Positions 19,732-28,130 of a stretch of 64,000 nucleotides of DNA are shown here, one piece after another. How positions within the stretch are numbered: position 1 is the stretch's first letter; every line of letters starts with the position of its first letter. A program made the translations under genes and the position numbers. The notes under the pieces were generated by a model. That model saw nothing but the letters and a program-made list of their open reading frames with translations, was not told the origin of the DNA and ran no database searches. The DNA is from Rhizobium sp. Root483D2 (GTDB lineage Bacteria; Pseudomonadota; Alphaproteobacteria; Rhizobiales; Rhizobiaceae). The DNA lies in contig NZ_LMFB01000012.1 in the NCBI RefSeq assembly GCF_001426685.1, positions 133,390 through 197,389 of the forward strand, read 5' to 3'.

Positions 19732-20365
19732 ACTGCTTTTTCGCTCTCTCTGGGAAACCATCCTGATGACCGGCGCCTCCGGCATCATCTCGCTGGTTGC
19801 CGGCCTGCCGCTCGGTCTGGCGCTCGTCGCCACCGCCCGAGGCGGTATTGCCGAAAAACCGTGGCTCAACAGCGTGCTGGGTGCCATCGTCAACGGTTTC
19901 CGCTCGGTGCCGTTCATCATTCTGCTCGTCGCGCTGATCCCGCTGACGCGGCTGATCGTCGGCACGGCGCTTGGCACCTGGGCTGCCATCGTGCCGCTGG
20001 CCATTGCCGCCACGCCCTATTATGCCCGCATCGCCGAAGTGTCGTTGCGTGAGGTGGATCGCGGCCTGATCGACGCGGTGCGCGCCATGGGCGGCAACCG
20101 CTGGACGATCATCCGCGAAGTGCTTGTGCCGGAAGCACTGCCGGGCATTGTTGCCGGTTTCACCGTCACCCTGGTGACCCTGGTCGGCGCTTCCGCCATG
20201 GCCGGCGCCATCGGTGCCGGTGGTCTTGGCGATCTTGCGATCCGCTATGGCTACCAGCGTTTCGAAACGACAGTGATGATCGCCGTCGTCATCGTGCTGA
20301 TCGTTCTGGTCTGCGGCATCCAGTGGCTGGGCGATCGCCTCGTCGCCAGGCTGGATCATAAATAG
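19712..20365 (+). CDS. metI: Methionine ABC transporter permease MetI
   Basis: The 217-residue inner-membrane permease has five to six hydrophobic segments and the MetI-type EAA loop (EALPGIVAGFTVTLVTLVG; core EALPGI, about residues 143-148). RSVPFIILLVALIP is a family segment. The ATG at 19712 has GGAGG upstream and lies 20 bases inside metN, so the two are translationally coupled; an ATG at 19724 is a less likely start. The gene ends 4 bases before the convergent monooxygenase gene. Confidence 0.95.
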   Translation: MTPIMLELLFRSLWETILMTGASGIISLVAGLPLGLALVATARGGIAEKPWLNSVLGAIVNGFRSVPFIILLVALIPLTRLIVGTALGTWAAIVPLAIAATPYYARIAEVSLREVDRGLIDAVRAMGGNRWTIIREVLVPEALPGIVAGFTVTLVTLVGASAMAGAIGAGGLGDLAIRYGYQRFETTVMIAVVIVLIVLVCGIQWLGDRLVARLDHK

Positions 20366-20369
20366 CCGG

Positions 20370-21737
20370 CTACGTTCTTATGTGCCTGAAAACGGCGGCG
20401 GGATGGGAGGCGGTCAGCCTTCCATTCTCGCCGCCGAACAGTTTCTGCCGCAACGGCCCCGCGGCATAGTCAGCTTTGAACAGCCCGCGCTCCTGCAGCA
20501 CCGGCACGACCAGGTCAACGAAATCCGCAAGGCTCTCCGGCGCCACGGTGCGCGCAAGGTTGAAGCCGTCGATACCAGCCTCCTCGATCCACATCTGCAG
20601 ATGATCGGCAATCTGCTCCGGTGAGCCGACAACCGGCTTCATCCGGCTGCCCAGCACCATCTGCTCGGTGATCTGCCGCACGGTTACCGGCTTTGCCGCC
20701 TGTTTGGTGATCGCCGCCAGCGCCGATTGGTTGGCATTGGTGGTCAGCTGTTCGATCGGCTCGTCCAGTCCGTATTGGGAAAGATCGATGCCGATAGAGC
20801 TGGAATAATGGGCAAGCGAGGCCTCGACGCTGGAATACTGGCGATAATCCTCCAGCTTGTCGCGCGCTTCCTTTTCTGTCCGACCGACGACGACGGTCAA
20901 CAGATTGAGAATGCGCAAGGGATCGCTGCCGCGCCCGAATTCCCCGGCCTTCTGCCGCAATCCCTCCACGATCGGCCTTGCGGCTTGCGGCGTGGCACTG
21001 GCGATGAACACGCATTCGGCATGTTTTCCGGCAAAATCCTGGCCTCTTGCCGAAGCGCCGGCCTGAAACAGAAGCGGCGTCCGCTGCGGCGAAGGTTCGC
21101 TCAGATGAATGCCCTTCATCTTGTGGTAGTGCCCGTCATGGCTGACGGTGCGCACTTTGGAGGGATCGGCAAATATCCGGCCCGTCCTGTCGCGCAGCAC
21201 CGCGTCGTCGTCCCAGCTGCCTTCCCAGAGCTTGTAGAGCACCTCAAGATACTCTTCCGCCGCATCGTAGCGGGCATCATGGTCCGGCTGCCGTTCCAAT
21301 CCCATGCTGCGCGCGGCGCTGTCGAGATAGCCGGTAACGATATTCCAGCCGATCCGCCCTTTGGTCAGGTGATCCAGCGTCGACATGCGCCGCGCCAAGA
21401 GAAAGGGCGGCTCGTAGGTCGTATTGACGGTGACGCCGAAGCCAAGATGCTTTGTGACATGCGCCATGGCCGAAATCGGGATCAGCGGATCGTTGACCGG
21501 AATTTGCGCTGCAGCCTCGATCGTCGGGGCAGGGCTTGCCTTGTAGACATCGTAGACCCCGACAATATCGGCGAGGAACAGCCCGTCCAGCTTGCCGCGC
21601 TCGGCCGTTATGGCCAGATCCGTCCAATAGTCGAGATCGGTATAGCGCACCGATTGGTCGCGCGGATGTGTCCAAAGGCCATGATTGATGTGGCCGACAC
21701 AGTTCATGTCGAAGGCGTAAATCTGCATTGTCTTCAT
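20370..21737 (-). CDS. LLM-class flavin-dependent monooxygenase (NtaA/SnaA/DszA type)
   Basis: The 455-residue protein is a bacterial-luciferase-like TIM-barrel oxidoreductase. Family segments are GLWTHPRDQS (about 21-30), LDGLFLADIVGVYD (50-63), GRIGWNIVTGYLDSAA (about 127-142) and PLLFQAGASARGQDFA (about 223-238). Relatives use FMNH2 and oxygen to open sulfonates, sulfur heterocycles or chelators. It is divergent from a sulfonate-type uptake operon and convergent with metQNI, so release of sulfur from an organosulfur compound is a reasonable inference; the substrate is unknown. Confidence 0.88.
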   Translation of the reverse strand: MKTMQIYAFDMNCVGHINHGLWTHPRDQSVRYTDLDYWTDLAITAERGKLDGLFLADIVGVYDVYKASPAPTIEAAAQIPVNDPLIPISAMAHVTKHLGFGVTVNTTYEPPFLLARRMSTLDHLTKGRIGWNIVTGYLDSAARSMGLERQPDHDARYDAAEEYLEVLYKLWEGSWDDDAVLRDRTGRIFADPSKVRTVSHDGHYHKMKGIHLSEPSPQRTPLLFQAGASARGQDFAGKHAECVFIASATPQAARPIVEGLRQKAGEFGRGSDPLRILNLLTVVVGRTEKEARDKLEDYRQYSSVEASLAHYSSSIGIDLSQYGLDEPIEQLTTNANQSALAAITKQAAKPVTVRQITEQMVLGSRMKPVVGSPEQIADHLQMWIEEAGIDGFNLARTVAPESLADFVDLVVPVLQERGLFKADYAAGPLRQKLFGGENGRLTASHPAAVFRHIRT

Positions 21738-21819
21738 CCGGCTATTCCCTGTCTTTCGGTGGTGTTTTTCCCTGTTTCATACCATCCCGGCGAAAACACC
21801 CAAGTCTTTCGTGAATTTA

Positions 21820-21870
21820 GATTCGCATTACGAAAGCATAGCGAATCCGGGAATTTTTTATCTCTATAAA
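21820..21870 (+). promoter_or_regulatory. Putative promoter and operator of the tauABC-like operon
   Basis: The perfect inverted repeat GATTCGC (21820-21826) / GCGAATC (21841-21847) lies in an AT-rich stretch. A TATAAA box (21865-21870) lies 17 bases after its right arm, so the arm would cover the -35 region. This layout suits a regulator site for the uptake operon, the divergent monooxygenase gene, or both. Confidence 0.4.
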
Positions 21871-21954
21871 TTCTATGAATTTTACAATGATCGTTCATCA
21901 TTCCATCGGAGCCTCCGGTGCGGAATGCCATTGAACCATTGCCGGGAGAGGGAC

Positions 21955-22965
21955 ATGACAATCAACCGACGCCGCCTTCTGGGAACCGCCACCCTGGCCG
22001 TTCTCGCTTTCACGACACACAGTAATTTTTCCTACGCCGCCGACGTCAACGTCAATATCGGTTACCAGCCGATTGTCGAGCCGTCGCGCGTGCCGCAGGC
22101 CGATGGCACATATGAAAAGGTCACCGGCGCAAAGATCAACTGGCAGAAATTCGACAGCGGTGCCGATGTGATCACCGCCGTCGCTTCCGGCTCGCTCGAT
22201 ATCGGCTATGTCGGCTCCTCGCCGCTCGCTGCCGCCGCCAGCCGCGAAATCCCGATCGAGACGATCTTCGTCGTCGGCTTGATCTCGGAAGCCGAGGCGC
22301 TCGCCGTCAAGGGCATCGACAAGCCTGAGGATCTCGCCGGCAAGAAGATCGCCACGCCCTTCGTCTCCACCGCCCATTACAGCCTGCTGACGGCGCTGAA
22401 GCACTGGAAGGTCGATCCGAAATCCGTCGAAATCCTCAACCTGCGGCCTCCGGAAATCGCAGCCGCCTGGGAACGCGGCGACATCGATGGCGCTTACGTC
22501 TGGGATCCGGTCCTGTCGGAGCTGAAGAAAACCGGTAGCGTGCTGGCAACGTCGGCAGATGTCGCCAAATGGGGCGGCCCGACCTTCGATGCCTGGATCG
22601 TCAGCAAGAAATTTGCCGAAGAACATCCCGACGTCGTTACCGGCTTCGTTCAGGTGACCGGCAAGGCCTATGCCGACTACCGCGCCAATCCGGACAGCTG
22701 GAACGCAGCGTCGCCGGAAGCGGAAAAAATCGCCAAGCTCACCGGCGCAAAGGTTGAGGAAGTGCCGGCTCTGCTGAAGGGTTATCACTTCCCGACGCTG
22801 GAAGAGCAGGCCGGTGCCGATCTGCTCGGTGGCGGCACGGCAAAGGCGGTTGCGGAAACATCCGCCTTCCTTTTGGAGCAGGGCAAGATCCCGGCGGTTC
22901 TTCCGGACTACGCGCCTTACGCTTCGTCGCGCTGGGTCGTCGAAGCCGCCAAGGCTGGCCTTTAA
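21955..22965 (+). CDS. tauA: Taurine/sulfonate ABC transporter substrate-binding protein (TauA type)
   Basis: The 336-residue periplasmic binding protein has an N-terminal export signal (MTINRRRLLGTATLAVLAF, ending near SYAAD). The mature part has the NMT1/TauA signature: NVNIGYQPIVEP, SGSLDIGYVGSSPLA, LAGKKIATPFVSTAHYSL, and WERGDIDGAYVWDPVL. The start at 21955 has GGGAGAGGGA directly upstream; the long open frame before it is promoter sequence. First gene of an operon with an ATPase and a permease. TauA is favoured over SsuA by YVWDPVL and GPTFDAWIV, but the exact sulfonate is not certain. Confidence 0.88.
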   Translation: MTINRRRLLGTATLAVLAFTTHSNFSYAADVNVNIGYQPIVEPSRVPQADGTYEKVTGAKINWQKFDSGADVITAVASGSLDIGYVGSSPLAAAASREIPIETIFVVGLISEAEALAVKGIDKPEDLAGKKIATPFVSTAHYSLLTALKHWKVDPKSVEILNLRPPEIAAAWERGDIDGAYVWDPVLSELKKTGSVLATSADVAKWGGPTFDAWIVSKKFAEEHPDVVTGFVQVTGKAYADYRANPDSWNAASPEAEKIAKLTGAKVEEVPALLKGYHFPTLEEQAGADLLGGGTAKAVAETSAFLLEQGKIPAVLPDYAPYASSRWVVEAAKAGL

Positions 22966-22971
22966 CAAACA

Positions 22972-23001
22972 GGCGCTGGAATCACATGCGATTCCAGCGC
23001 C
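22972..23001 (+). repeat. Perfect 12-bp intercistronic hairpin between tauA and tauB
   Basis: GGCGCTGGAATC (22972-22983) and GATTCCAGCGCC (22990-23001) form a perfect 12-bp stem with a 6-nt loop, 6 bases after the tauA stop. No T-run follows. It could block 3' exonucleases and keep the binding-protein mRNA more abundant than the rest of the operon. Confidence 0.75.
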
Positions 23002-23020
23002 GCAAACCATCGGTGTGATC

Positions 23021-23818
23021 ATGAGCGTGCTGTCGCTGCAATCCGTATCCCTGGCATTTCCGGCCGATCGCGATATCAGCCGGACACGGCTGGTGCTGGA
23101 TAGCGTTACGCTGCACTTGGCATCCGATGAATTCATCGTCGTCATCGGCCGCTCCGGCTCCGGCAAGACCAGCCTGCTCAATCTTGCGGCCGGATTTCTC
23201 AAGCCCACATCCGGCCGCGTGTCGGTGGATGGTGCTGATATCCCCGGGCCTGCCGCCGATCGTGCCGTCGTCTTCCAGGACGATGCGCTCTACCCCTGGC
23301 TGAACGCCCGCGACAATGTCGCCTTTCCGCTGAAACTCAAGGGCATTGCCAAGGGCGAGCGCCGCCTGCGGGCAGATGACCTGCTCGCCAAGGTCGGCCT
23401 CGACAATGCCGGGGCTAAGAACATCTGGGAATTGTCGGGCGGCATGCGCCAGCGCGTCGGCATCGCCCGGGCGCTGGCCTCCGAGCCGCGCTTTCTGCTG
23501 CTCGACGAGCCGCTCGGCGCGCTCGATGCGCTGACCCGCACCCGTCTGCAGCAGTTCCTGCTCAAGGTCTGGTCAGACAGCAAGACCGGCGCGCTTTTGA
23601 TCACCCACAGTATCGAGGAGGCGATGTTGCTCGCCACCCGCGTCATTGTGCTGGCGCCCAATCCCGGCCGGATCATCGCCGATATACCGGCAAGCTTCGG
23701 CAGGCAGTTGCTCGGTGGACAATCCCTGCAGGATATCAAGGACTCGCCGGAATACCGGCGCCTTCACGATGGCCTGAACGGCCTCATTCATGCAGATAGC
23801 GAGGAGCAAGCGGCATGA
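23021..23818 (+). CDS. tauB: Taurine/sulfonate ABC transporter ATP-binding protein (TauB type)
   Basis: The 265-residue ATPase has Walker A GRSGSGKTS (43-51), signature LSGGMRQRVGIARALA (about 139-154) and Walker B LLLDEPLGALDALTR. The Q-loop segment VVFQDDALYPWLNARDNV is typical of TauB/SsuB nitrate-sulfonate importers. It starts 55 bases after tauA. No strong Shine-Dalgarno is seen before the ATG at 23021, which with the hairpin just upstream suggests lower expression than tauA. It overlaps the permease gene by ATGA. Confidence 0.9.
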   Translation: MSVLSLQSVSLAFPADRDISRTRLVLDSVTLHLASDEFIVVIGRSGSGKTSLLNLAAGFLKPTSGRVSVDGADIPGPAADRAVVFQDDALYPWLNARDNVAFPLKLKGIAKGERRLRADDLLAKVGLDNAGAKNIWELSGGMRQRVGIARALASEPRFLLLDEPLGALDALTRTRLQQFLLKVWSDSKTGALLITHSIEEAMLLATRVIVLAPNPGRIIADIPASFGRQLLGGQSLQDIKDSPEYRRLHDGLNGLIHADSEEQAA

Positions 23819-24663
23819 GCATCGATATCGGCGCCATGGCCCCCGTCAGCCCAACAGCCCCTGCCGATGTGACCACCGGGGCGCCAAAGCCAAGGCGCAG
23901 CCTGGGAACTCTGCCGGTCTCTTTGGCAACCATTGCTGCCATCATCGCGGCCTGGAGCCTTGCTTCCGCCTATGGCCTCGTCTCGCCGCTCTTCCTGCCG
24001 TCGCCTCTGGTCGTCGTGAAGGCAATCTGTTCCGTCGCGGTCAATGGCTTTGTCGATTCGACGCTTGCCGAGCATACGTTCGCCAGCCTGCTGCGGATTT
24101 TCGCAGCCCTGGCCGCCGCCCTCGTCATCGGTATTCCGGCCGGCCTTGCCATCGGCACCAGCCGCGTCGGCAAGGGCATTCTCGATCCGATCGTTGAATT
24201 CCTGCGGCCGCTGCCGCCGCTGGCCTATCTGCCGCTGATCATCATCTGGATCGGTATCGGCGAGGCGTCGAAGATTACCGTCATTTCGCTCGCCATGCTG
24301 CCGCCGGTCATCCTGTCCACCGCCGCCGGTGTCAAATCCGCACCGTCCGATTTCATCAATGCCGCCCGGTCGTTCGGCGCATCGCGCCTGCAGATCCTCC
24401 TGCAGGTGATCCTGCCCAGCGCCATTCCGTCGATCCTGACCGGAACCCGCATCGCGCTCGGTGCAGGCTGGTCCACACTGGTGGCAGCCGAACTGGTGGC
24501 AGCAAGTCAGGGGCTCGGGTTCATGATCCAGTCGGCAGCACAATTCCTCGTCACCGACATCGTCATTGCCGGTATTATCGTGATTGCCGCGATCGCGTTT
24601 CTGTTCGAAATCCTGGCGCGCCTTTTGGAACGCTGGTTCGTGCCTTGGGCGGCACACCGGTAG
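23815..24663 (+). CDS. tauC: Taurine/sulfonate ABC transporter permease (TauC type)
   Basis: The 282-residue inner-membrane permease has about six transmembrane segments. It has the binding-protein-dependent transport motif with the EAA-like loop AARSFGASRLQILLQVILPSA (start AARSFGAS, about residue 182), and the segment FLRPLPPLAYLPLIIIWIG conserved in TauC/SsuC. The N-terminal 35 residues are Pro/Ala-rich and cytosolic. It overlaps tauB by four bases (ATGA), consistent with coupling. Confidence 0.92.
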   Translation: MSIDIGAMAPVSPTAPADVTTGAPKPRRSLGTLPVSLATIAAIIAAWSLASAYGLVSPLFLPSPLVVVKAICSVAVNGFVDSTLAEHTFASLLRIFAALAAALVIGIPAGLAIGTSRVGKGILDPIVEFLRPLPPLAYLPLIIIWIGIGEASKITVISLAMLPPVILSTAAGVKSAPSDFINAARSFGASRLQILLQVILPSAIPSILTGTRIALGAGWSTLVAAELVAASQGLGFMIQSAAQFLVTDIVIAGIIVIAAIAFLFEILARLLERWFVPWAAHR

Positions 24664-24670
24664 TGCAGCC

Positions 24671-25405
24671 CTATCGCGGCTCGACCGTCTGGCTGAGATA
24701 GGTCGGGTCGAACTGCGCCAGCTCCTGCAGGCGCGGCCAGTCGAGGATGGTGATCATCTGGCCGATCCAGGTCAGAAGCTCGGCCTTGCGCAAGATCTGC
24801 AGCGTCTTGTTGAGATGCACGAGCGATATGCCAAGCACATCGGCGAGCTCCACCTGCGTCAGCGGAAAATGAAAATTATAGCCGCTGGTGCGCCCGACGA
24901 CCTGCAGCCGCATGAACAATTCGCAGACCAGATGCGCAAGATGCGATTTTTTCGAGCGCCGCCCCATCGCCACGATCCACTCGCGATGGATGGCGCCGTC
25001 CACCAGCGTATCCAGCCAAAGCAGGCGGCTGAGATGCGGCTGCGTCTCGGTGATGGCCTTGAGGTCGCCATGCTCGACGAAGGCCACATGGCATTGCGAC
25101 ATCGCAACGATGCCGTGGTCCATGGTCTTCAGCAGGAATGCATGCAGATCGACAAAGTCGCCGGCAATGTGCAGGGCGGTGATCTGGCGCGTGCCATCGG
25201 CCAGGAATTTGTAGCGTGCCGCAAAGCCGTCGATCAGCAGCGTGCTATACCCCGGCCGCGATCCCTCGACCACGATCTCCTCGTCGACCTTGAAGCGCCG
25301 GTCGCGCCAAATCAGCTCTCTGAGCAGCGACACCTCGTGCGGTGACACCACGTCATGGCTTTGAAGGTTGAGAAGGAGCGAATCGATCAATTTGCGGCAT
25401 GCCAT
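24671..25405 (-). CDS. Crp/Fnr family transcriptional regulator
   Basis: The 244-residue protein has an N-terminal cyclic-nucleotide-binding-like beta-roll (about 20-120) and a C-terminal winged helix with the recognition segment LTQVELADVLGISLVHLNKTLQILRK (core VELADVLGIS, about 196-205). Its three cysteines (residues 3, about 104 and about 160) are not in an FNR-like cluster, so it is unlikely to bind 4Fe-4S. It is convergent with the tauABC-like operon, so a role in that operon is possible but not shown. Confidence 0.88.
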   Translation of the reverse strand: MACRKLIDSLLLNLQSHDVVSPHEVSLLRELIWRDRRFKVDEEIVVEGSRPGYSTLLIDGFAARYKFLADGTRQITALHIAGDFVDLHAFLLKTMDHGIVAMSQCHVAFVEHGDLKAITETQPHLSRLLWLDTLVDGAIHREWIVAMGRRSKKSHLAHLVCELFMRLQVVGRTSGYNFHFPLTQVELADVLGISLVHLNKTLQILRKAELLTWIGQMITILDWPRLQELAQFDPTYLSQTVEPR

Positions 25406-25540
25406 GTGATGGATGGGCTCTCCACCTATCCCACAAACGGCCGGGGCTCATTTAACATTGACACATAAATGACGAATCCTGTTGATTTCAGGAACTATTT
25501 TCGTCCCGGTGAATTCCTGACCGTTCATGGGGATGCAAAT

Positions 25541-25795
25541 ATGATGAGCCGATACTTTTTCGATCTGCACAATGGTGACGGCGCAACCCGCGACGAACAG
25601 GGGTTGGAATTGTCAACACGCGCAAGCGTCACAAGGGAGGTCACCCGAATTCTGCTGGATGTCGTCCAGGACGAGATCGGCGATCAGCCAAACGGTGCGG
25701 TCTCCGTCGTGGTTCGCGATGACAAGGGCAGGGCCATTTCAATGGCCAACCTGACATTCAGCAACGCTTGGTTTGAAGACAAGCTTGTCGAGTAG
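25541..25795 (+). CDS. DUF6894-type small protein
   Basis: The 84-residue protein begins MMSRYFFDLHNGDG and continues RDEQGLEL, the pattern of small rhizobial DUF6894 proteins. It has the conserved VVVRDDKGRAI segment near the C-terminus. Function is unknown. The ATG at 25541 has GGGGAT seven bases before it; the in-frame upstream ATG at 25469 would add a region lacking family features. Confidence 0.7.
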   Translation: MMSRYFFDLHNGDGATRDEQGLELSTRASVTREVTRILLDVVQDEIGDQPNGAVSVVVRDDKGRAISMANLTFSNAWFEDKLVE

Positions 25796-25840
25796 CCCTG
25801 CGAGCATCTTGATAGCTATCCGTGGGCAACGCCGAACTGC

Positions 25841-26620
25841 CTATACCATCGCCCGGCTGAGACCGCCGTCGATCGGCAGCGCTACGCCGGTGATGTAACC
25901 GGCCTGCCGGCTAGCGAGAAAAGCCGCTGCCGCCCCGAACTCGGCCGGAGTGCCATAGCGCCCGACCGGAATATCCGACTTGCTGCGTGCTGCAACCGTC
26001 TCGATGCTCAATCCTTCGCTCTCCGCATCCATCCGGTCAAAGCTCAGCGTCCTGTCCGTCGCCAGCCGCCCCGGCAGGAGCATGTTGACCGTCACGCCCT
26101 CGGCTGCCACTTCGCCCGCCAGCGTCTTCAGCCAGCCGGCAACGGCGCTGCGCAGCGCGTTGGAGGCGGTCAGGCCTGCAATCGGCTCGCGGATGCTGGT
26201 GGAGGCCACGGCCATGATGCGCCCAAAACCGTTTTGTCGCATCGCGGGCAGCAAACGCTCAGTGATGCGCATGCCGGCCAGCACCATCGTATCGAATTGC
26301 GCACGCCAGAACGCCGGATCGATCTGCGCCGCCAGGCTCGGCGGCGGCCCGCCACCGTTCAAAACGAGAATATCGATATCTCCGAAATCGGCGCGGAGCC
26401 GGTCCAGAAACGGATCGATAGAATCAGGATTGCTCAGATCAAGCGCTAGCCCGCAAGCCGAGTGCCCAATCGCTCTCGCACTCGCCTCCGACCTCTCCTG
26501 ATCCCGCCCCGTCAAGGCAACAACAACCCCCTCCGCCGCCAACGTCTCAGCAATCCCCCGCCCCAGCCCCTTGCTGCCGCCGAGAACCAGTGCCCGCTTG
26601 CCGTTGATGCCGAGATCCAT
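25841..26620 (-). CDS. SDR-family oxidoreductase lacking the usual YxxxK motif
   Basis: The 259-residue short-chain dehydrogenase-like protein has the TGxxxGxG-type cofactor motif as GGSKGLGRGIA (about 14-24), and NGGGPPP in place of NNAG (about 87-93). The segment after the catalytic Ser reads STSIREPIAGLTASNALRSAV, so the expected Tyr-xxx-Lys is missing. The C-terminal GVALPIDGGLSR is normal. It belongs to an atypical SDR branch seen in proteobacteria, which may be catalytically altered. No operon partner is visible. Confidence 0.85.
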   Translation of the reverse strand: MDLGINGKRALVLGGSKGLGRGIAETLAAEGVVVALTGRDQERSEASARAIGHSACGLALDLSNPDSIDPFLDRLRADFGDIDILVLNGGGPPPSLAAQIDPAFWRAQFDTMVLAGMRITERLLPAMRQNGFGRIMAVASTSIREPIAGLTASNALRSAVAGWLKTLAGEVAAEGVTVNMLLPGRLATDRTLSFDRMDAESEGLSIETVAARSKSDIPVGRYGTPAEFGAAAAFLASRQAGYITGVALPIDGGLSRAMV

Positions 26621-26753
26621 GATGTGCTCCTTTGCTCAAGCGCCCGTTGGAGCCTGCTCAAAAATAGTAGTCAAGCGAGATGACGGCTTGTTTGAGGGTT
26701 GGGCGCTTCAAAAGACAAGCGTAAGCGATGGGGTATCATTTGCGAGGTTCTAA

Positions 26754-27473
26754 CTAGAGACCGTAGAATAGACCGCCGGTACCGGTCCCCTTGCGACGGG
26801 CTTCCGCTGTCCGCTCCTCGAAAACTTCCTGCCAAATGCGGTAGGTCGATGCCACCATGGCCTCCAGTTCGCCAAGCGAATAGAGCTTAACACCTTCGTC
26901 GCTAAATAAACGGACAACCCGGCTATCATCGTTATCGGTGAAGCGGATAATTCCAAGATTTACGCTGGCAAAATCCTCATCCGCCGCGCGGATACGCTCA
27001 TGCATCATTGAGAAGACGAACCGCCGCCCAAGCTCTGTAAGACCCTTTGTCCTGCGCGGGTCTATAAAGACCGCGTAGGGTTTCGCCTCAATCGCAAGGA
27101 TCATAGGAAGCCAGAAGGATACCTTACGACCCGCGCCCATCGGCATTGCAAAGAACTCATGTCGTCTGCCCATAATGCTGCAAGATGTTGCGTAGTCGTG
27201 CAGAGCTTTGGCAATCTGAAGGTTATTTTTCAGCTCGTCGCCTGCCTTGCAAGCCCGTGTCAGTTGGTCTCTAATCTTGTCCCACGGTGCTGGCTCCAGC
27301 GGACCGAACATCCCTAGCTCAACGTTGAATACTTCGCCAAAGCATGACCGGACAGGCTTGTAAGAGAATGTGGAAAATCCACCCTTCATTTGCTTTAACG
27401 CCGAACGCTTTAACTCGTCTGACATTGGAGCAATTCGCGCCAAATCAGTGTCAGGTAAAAGGGGTATCGTCAC
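26754..27473 (-). CDS. Unknown 239-residue partner of the SocA/Panacea gene (candidate toxin)
   Basis: I do not recognise this protein. It is soluble, with no signal or membrane segment. Notable stretches are SYKPVRSCFGEVFNVELG (about 37-54), FFAMPMGAGRKVSFWLPMILAIEAKPYAVFIDPRR (start FFAMPMGAGRK, about 107) and RFVFSMMHERIR. It starts with GTG at 27473, with GGAGAG just upstream, and overlaps the end of the SocA/Panacea gene by 23 bases, so the pair is translationally coupled. In SocA/Panacea systems the partner gene is typically a toxin, and this context alone suggests that role. The G+C is low compared with its neighbours. Confidence 0.7.
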   Translation of the reverse strand: MTIPLLPDTDLARIAPMSDELKRSALKQMKGGFSTFSYKPVRSCFGEVFNVELGMFGPLEPAPWDKIRDQLTRACKAGDELKNNLQIAKALHDYATSCSIMGRRHEFFAMPMGAGRKVSFWLPMILAIEAKPYAVFIDPRRTKGLTELGRRFVFSMMHERIRAADEDFASVNLGIIRFTDNDDSRVVRLFSDEGVKLYSLGELEAMVASTYRIWQEVFEERTAEARRKGTGTGGLFYGL

Positions 27474-27999
27474 TTGGCTCTCCAGACAACGGCTTTAGAC
27501 CTACGGAGACCTTATGGAATCGGAATCGGTCTATAACAATACTATCCGGGATTCTTAGACCGAACGCAACTTCTGTTCTTGATTTGTCTACAACGTACGA
27601 CCATGGCGAGTCCTTGGCGTGCGAGAGATCTACCAGTCGGCCGGCAGGCATTCGCCCGTATGAGTTCAAAACCTGCTGAATCAATCCAATCAATCGAGTG
27701 TCAGACGGTGTTTTCATTTCCCGAGGCGCACCCGTCATAGGGTCTTGCGCCGAAGCCCGAAAAGAAATCATGGTTGAGCCAGCTTCCCTGAATGCACGAT
27801 AGACAGAGGGATGAACCGGACCATATTGCCAAGCCTCAAAATAACCTGACACGAGCGGCAACTTTGTTTGTACGAGGTAAATACCGTGTGCAAAGTAAAG
27901 CAACTTTTGGAGAACGAGGTTACTGAGTCTAATGCCAAGCCTATCTGCTTCATCTAGCATCAGATTGGCGACAGCCCTTGGGTCGTATCCAGCGCTCAT
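27451..27999 (-). CDS. SocA/Panacea-domain (DUF4065) protein, candidate antitoxin
   Basis: The 182-residue protein has the DUF4065/SocA/GepA signature: VANLMLDEADRLG, LSNLVLQKLLYFAHG (about 26-40), GYFEAWQYGPVHPSVYRAF (about 52-70) and LVDLSHAKDSPW (about 121-132). The Panacea domain is known as a versatile antitoxin domain paired with many toxin types; SocA itself is a proteolytic adaptor for SocB in Caulobacter. It precedes and overlaps the 239-residue gene. The ribosome-binding site is weak. G+C here is about 46 percent in 27481-27600, compared with 70 percent in 26041-26100. Confidence 0.85.
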   Translation of the reverse strand: MSAGYDPRAVANLMLDEADRLGIRLSNLVLQKLLYFAHGIYLVQTKLPLVSGYFEAWQYGPVHPSVYRAFREAGSTMISFRASAQDPMTGAPREMKTPSDTRLIGLIQQVLNSYGRMPAGRLVDLSHAKDSPWSYVVDKSRTEVAFGLRIPDSIVIDRFRFHKVSVGLKPLSGEPSDDTPFT

Positions 28000-28099
28000 G
28001 GCATGAAGCTTCTTGTTTCCGGTCCTGATTTCATTGTGCAGTACCGATTCTTGCCCGGCGCGAATCGAAAAGCTACCCCTTAGAGCATTAATTGGTTAC

Positions 28100-28130
28100 G
28101 GGTACTTATTGTGGGTACTTTCTTGGGTAC
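28100..28130. repeat. Three GGGTAC direct repeats beside tRNA-Ala
   Basis: GGGTAC occurs at 28100-28105, 28113-28118 and 28125-28130, spaced 13 and 12 bases, in an AT-rich tract 67 bases from the 3' end of tRNA-Ala. Regular short repeats beside a tRNA 3' end resemble integrase arm-type binding sites. No integrase gene is present. Confidence 0.45.

Noticed and set aside
24671..25405. FNR-type oxygen sensor call for the Crp/Fnr regulator
   Set aside because: The cysteines are not arranged as an FNR iron-sulfur cluster, so only the superfamily is claimed.
28100..28130. CRISPR-like array from the GGGTAC repeats
   Set aside because: The repeats are only 6 bases long with 6-7-base gaps, too short for a CRISPR array, and no cas genes are present.
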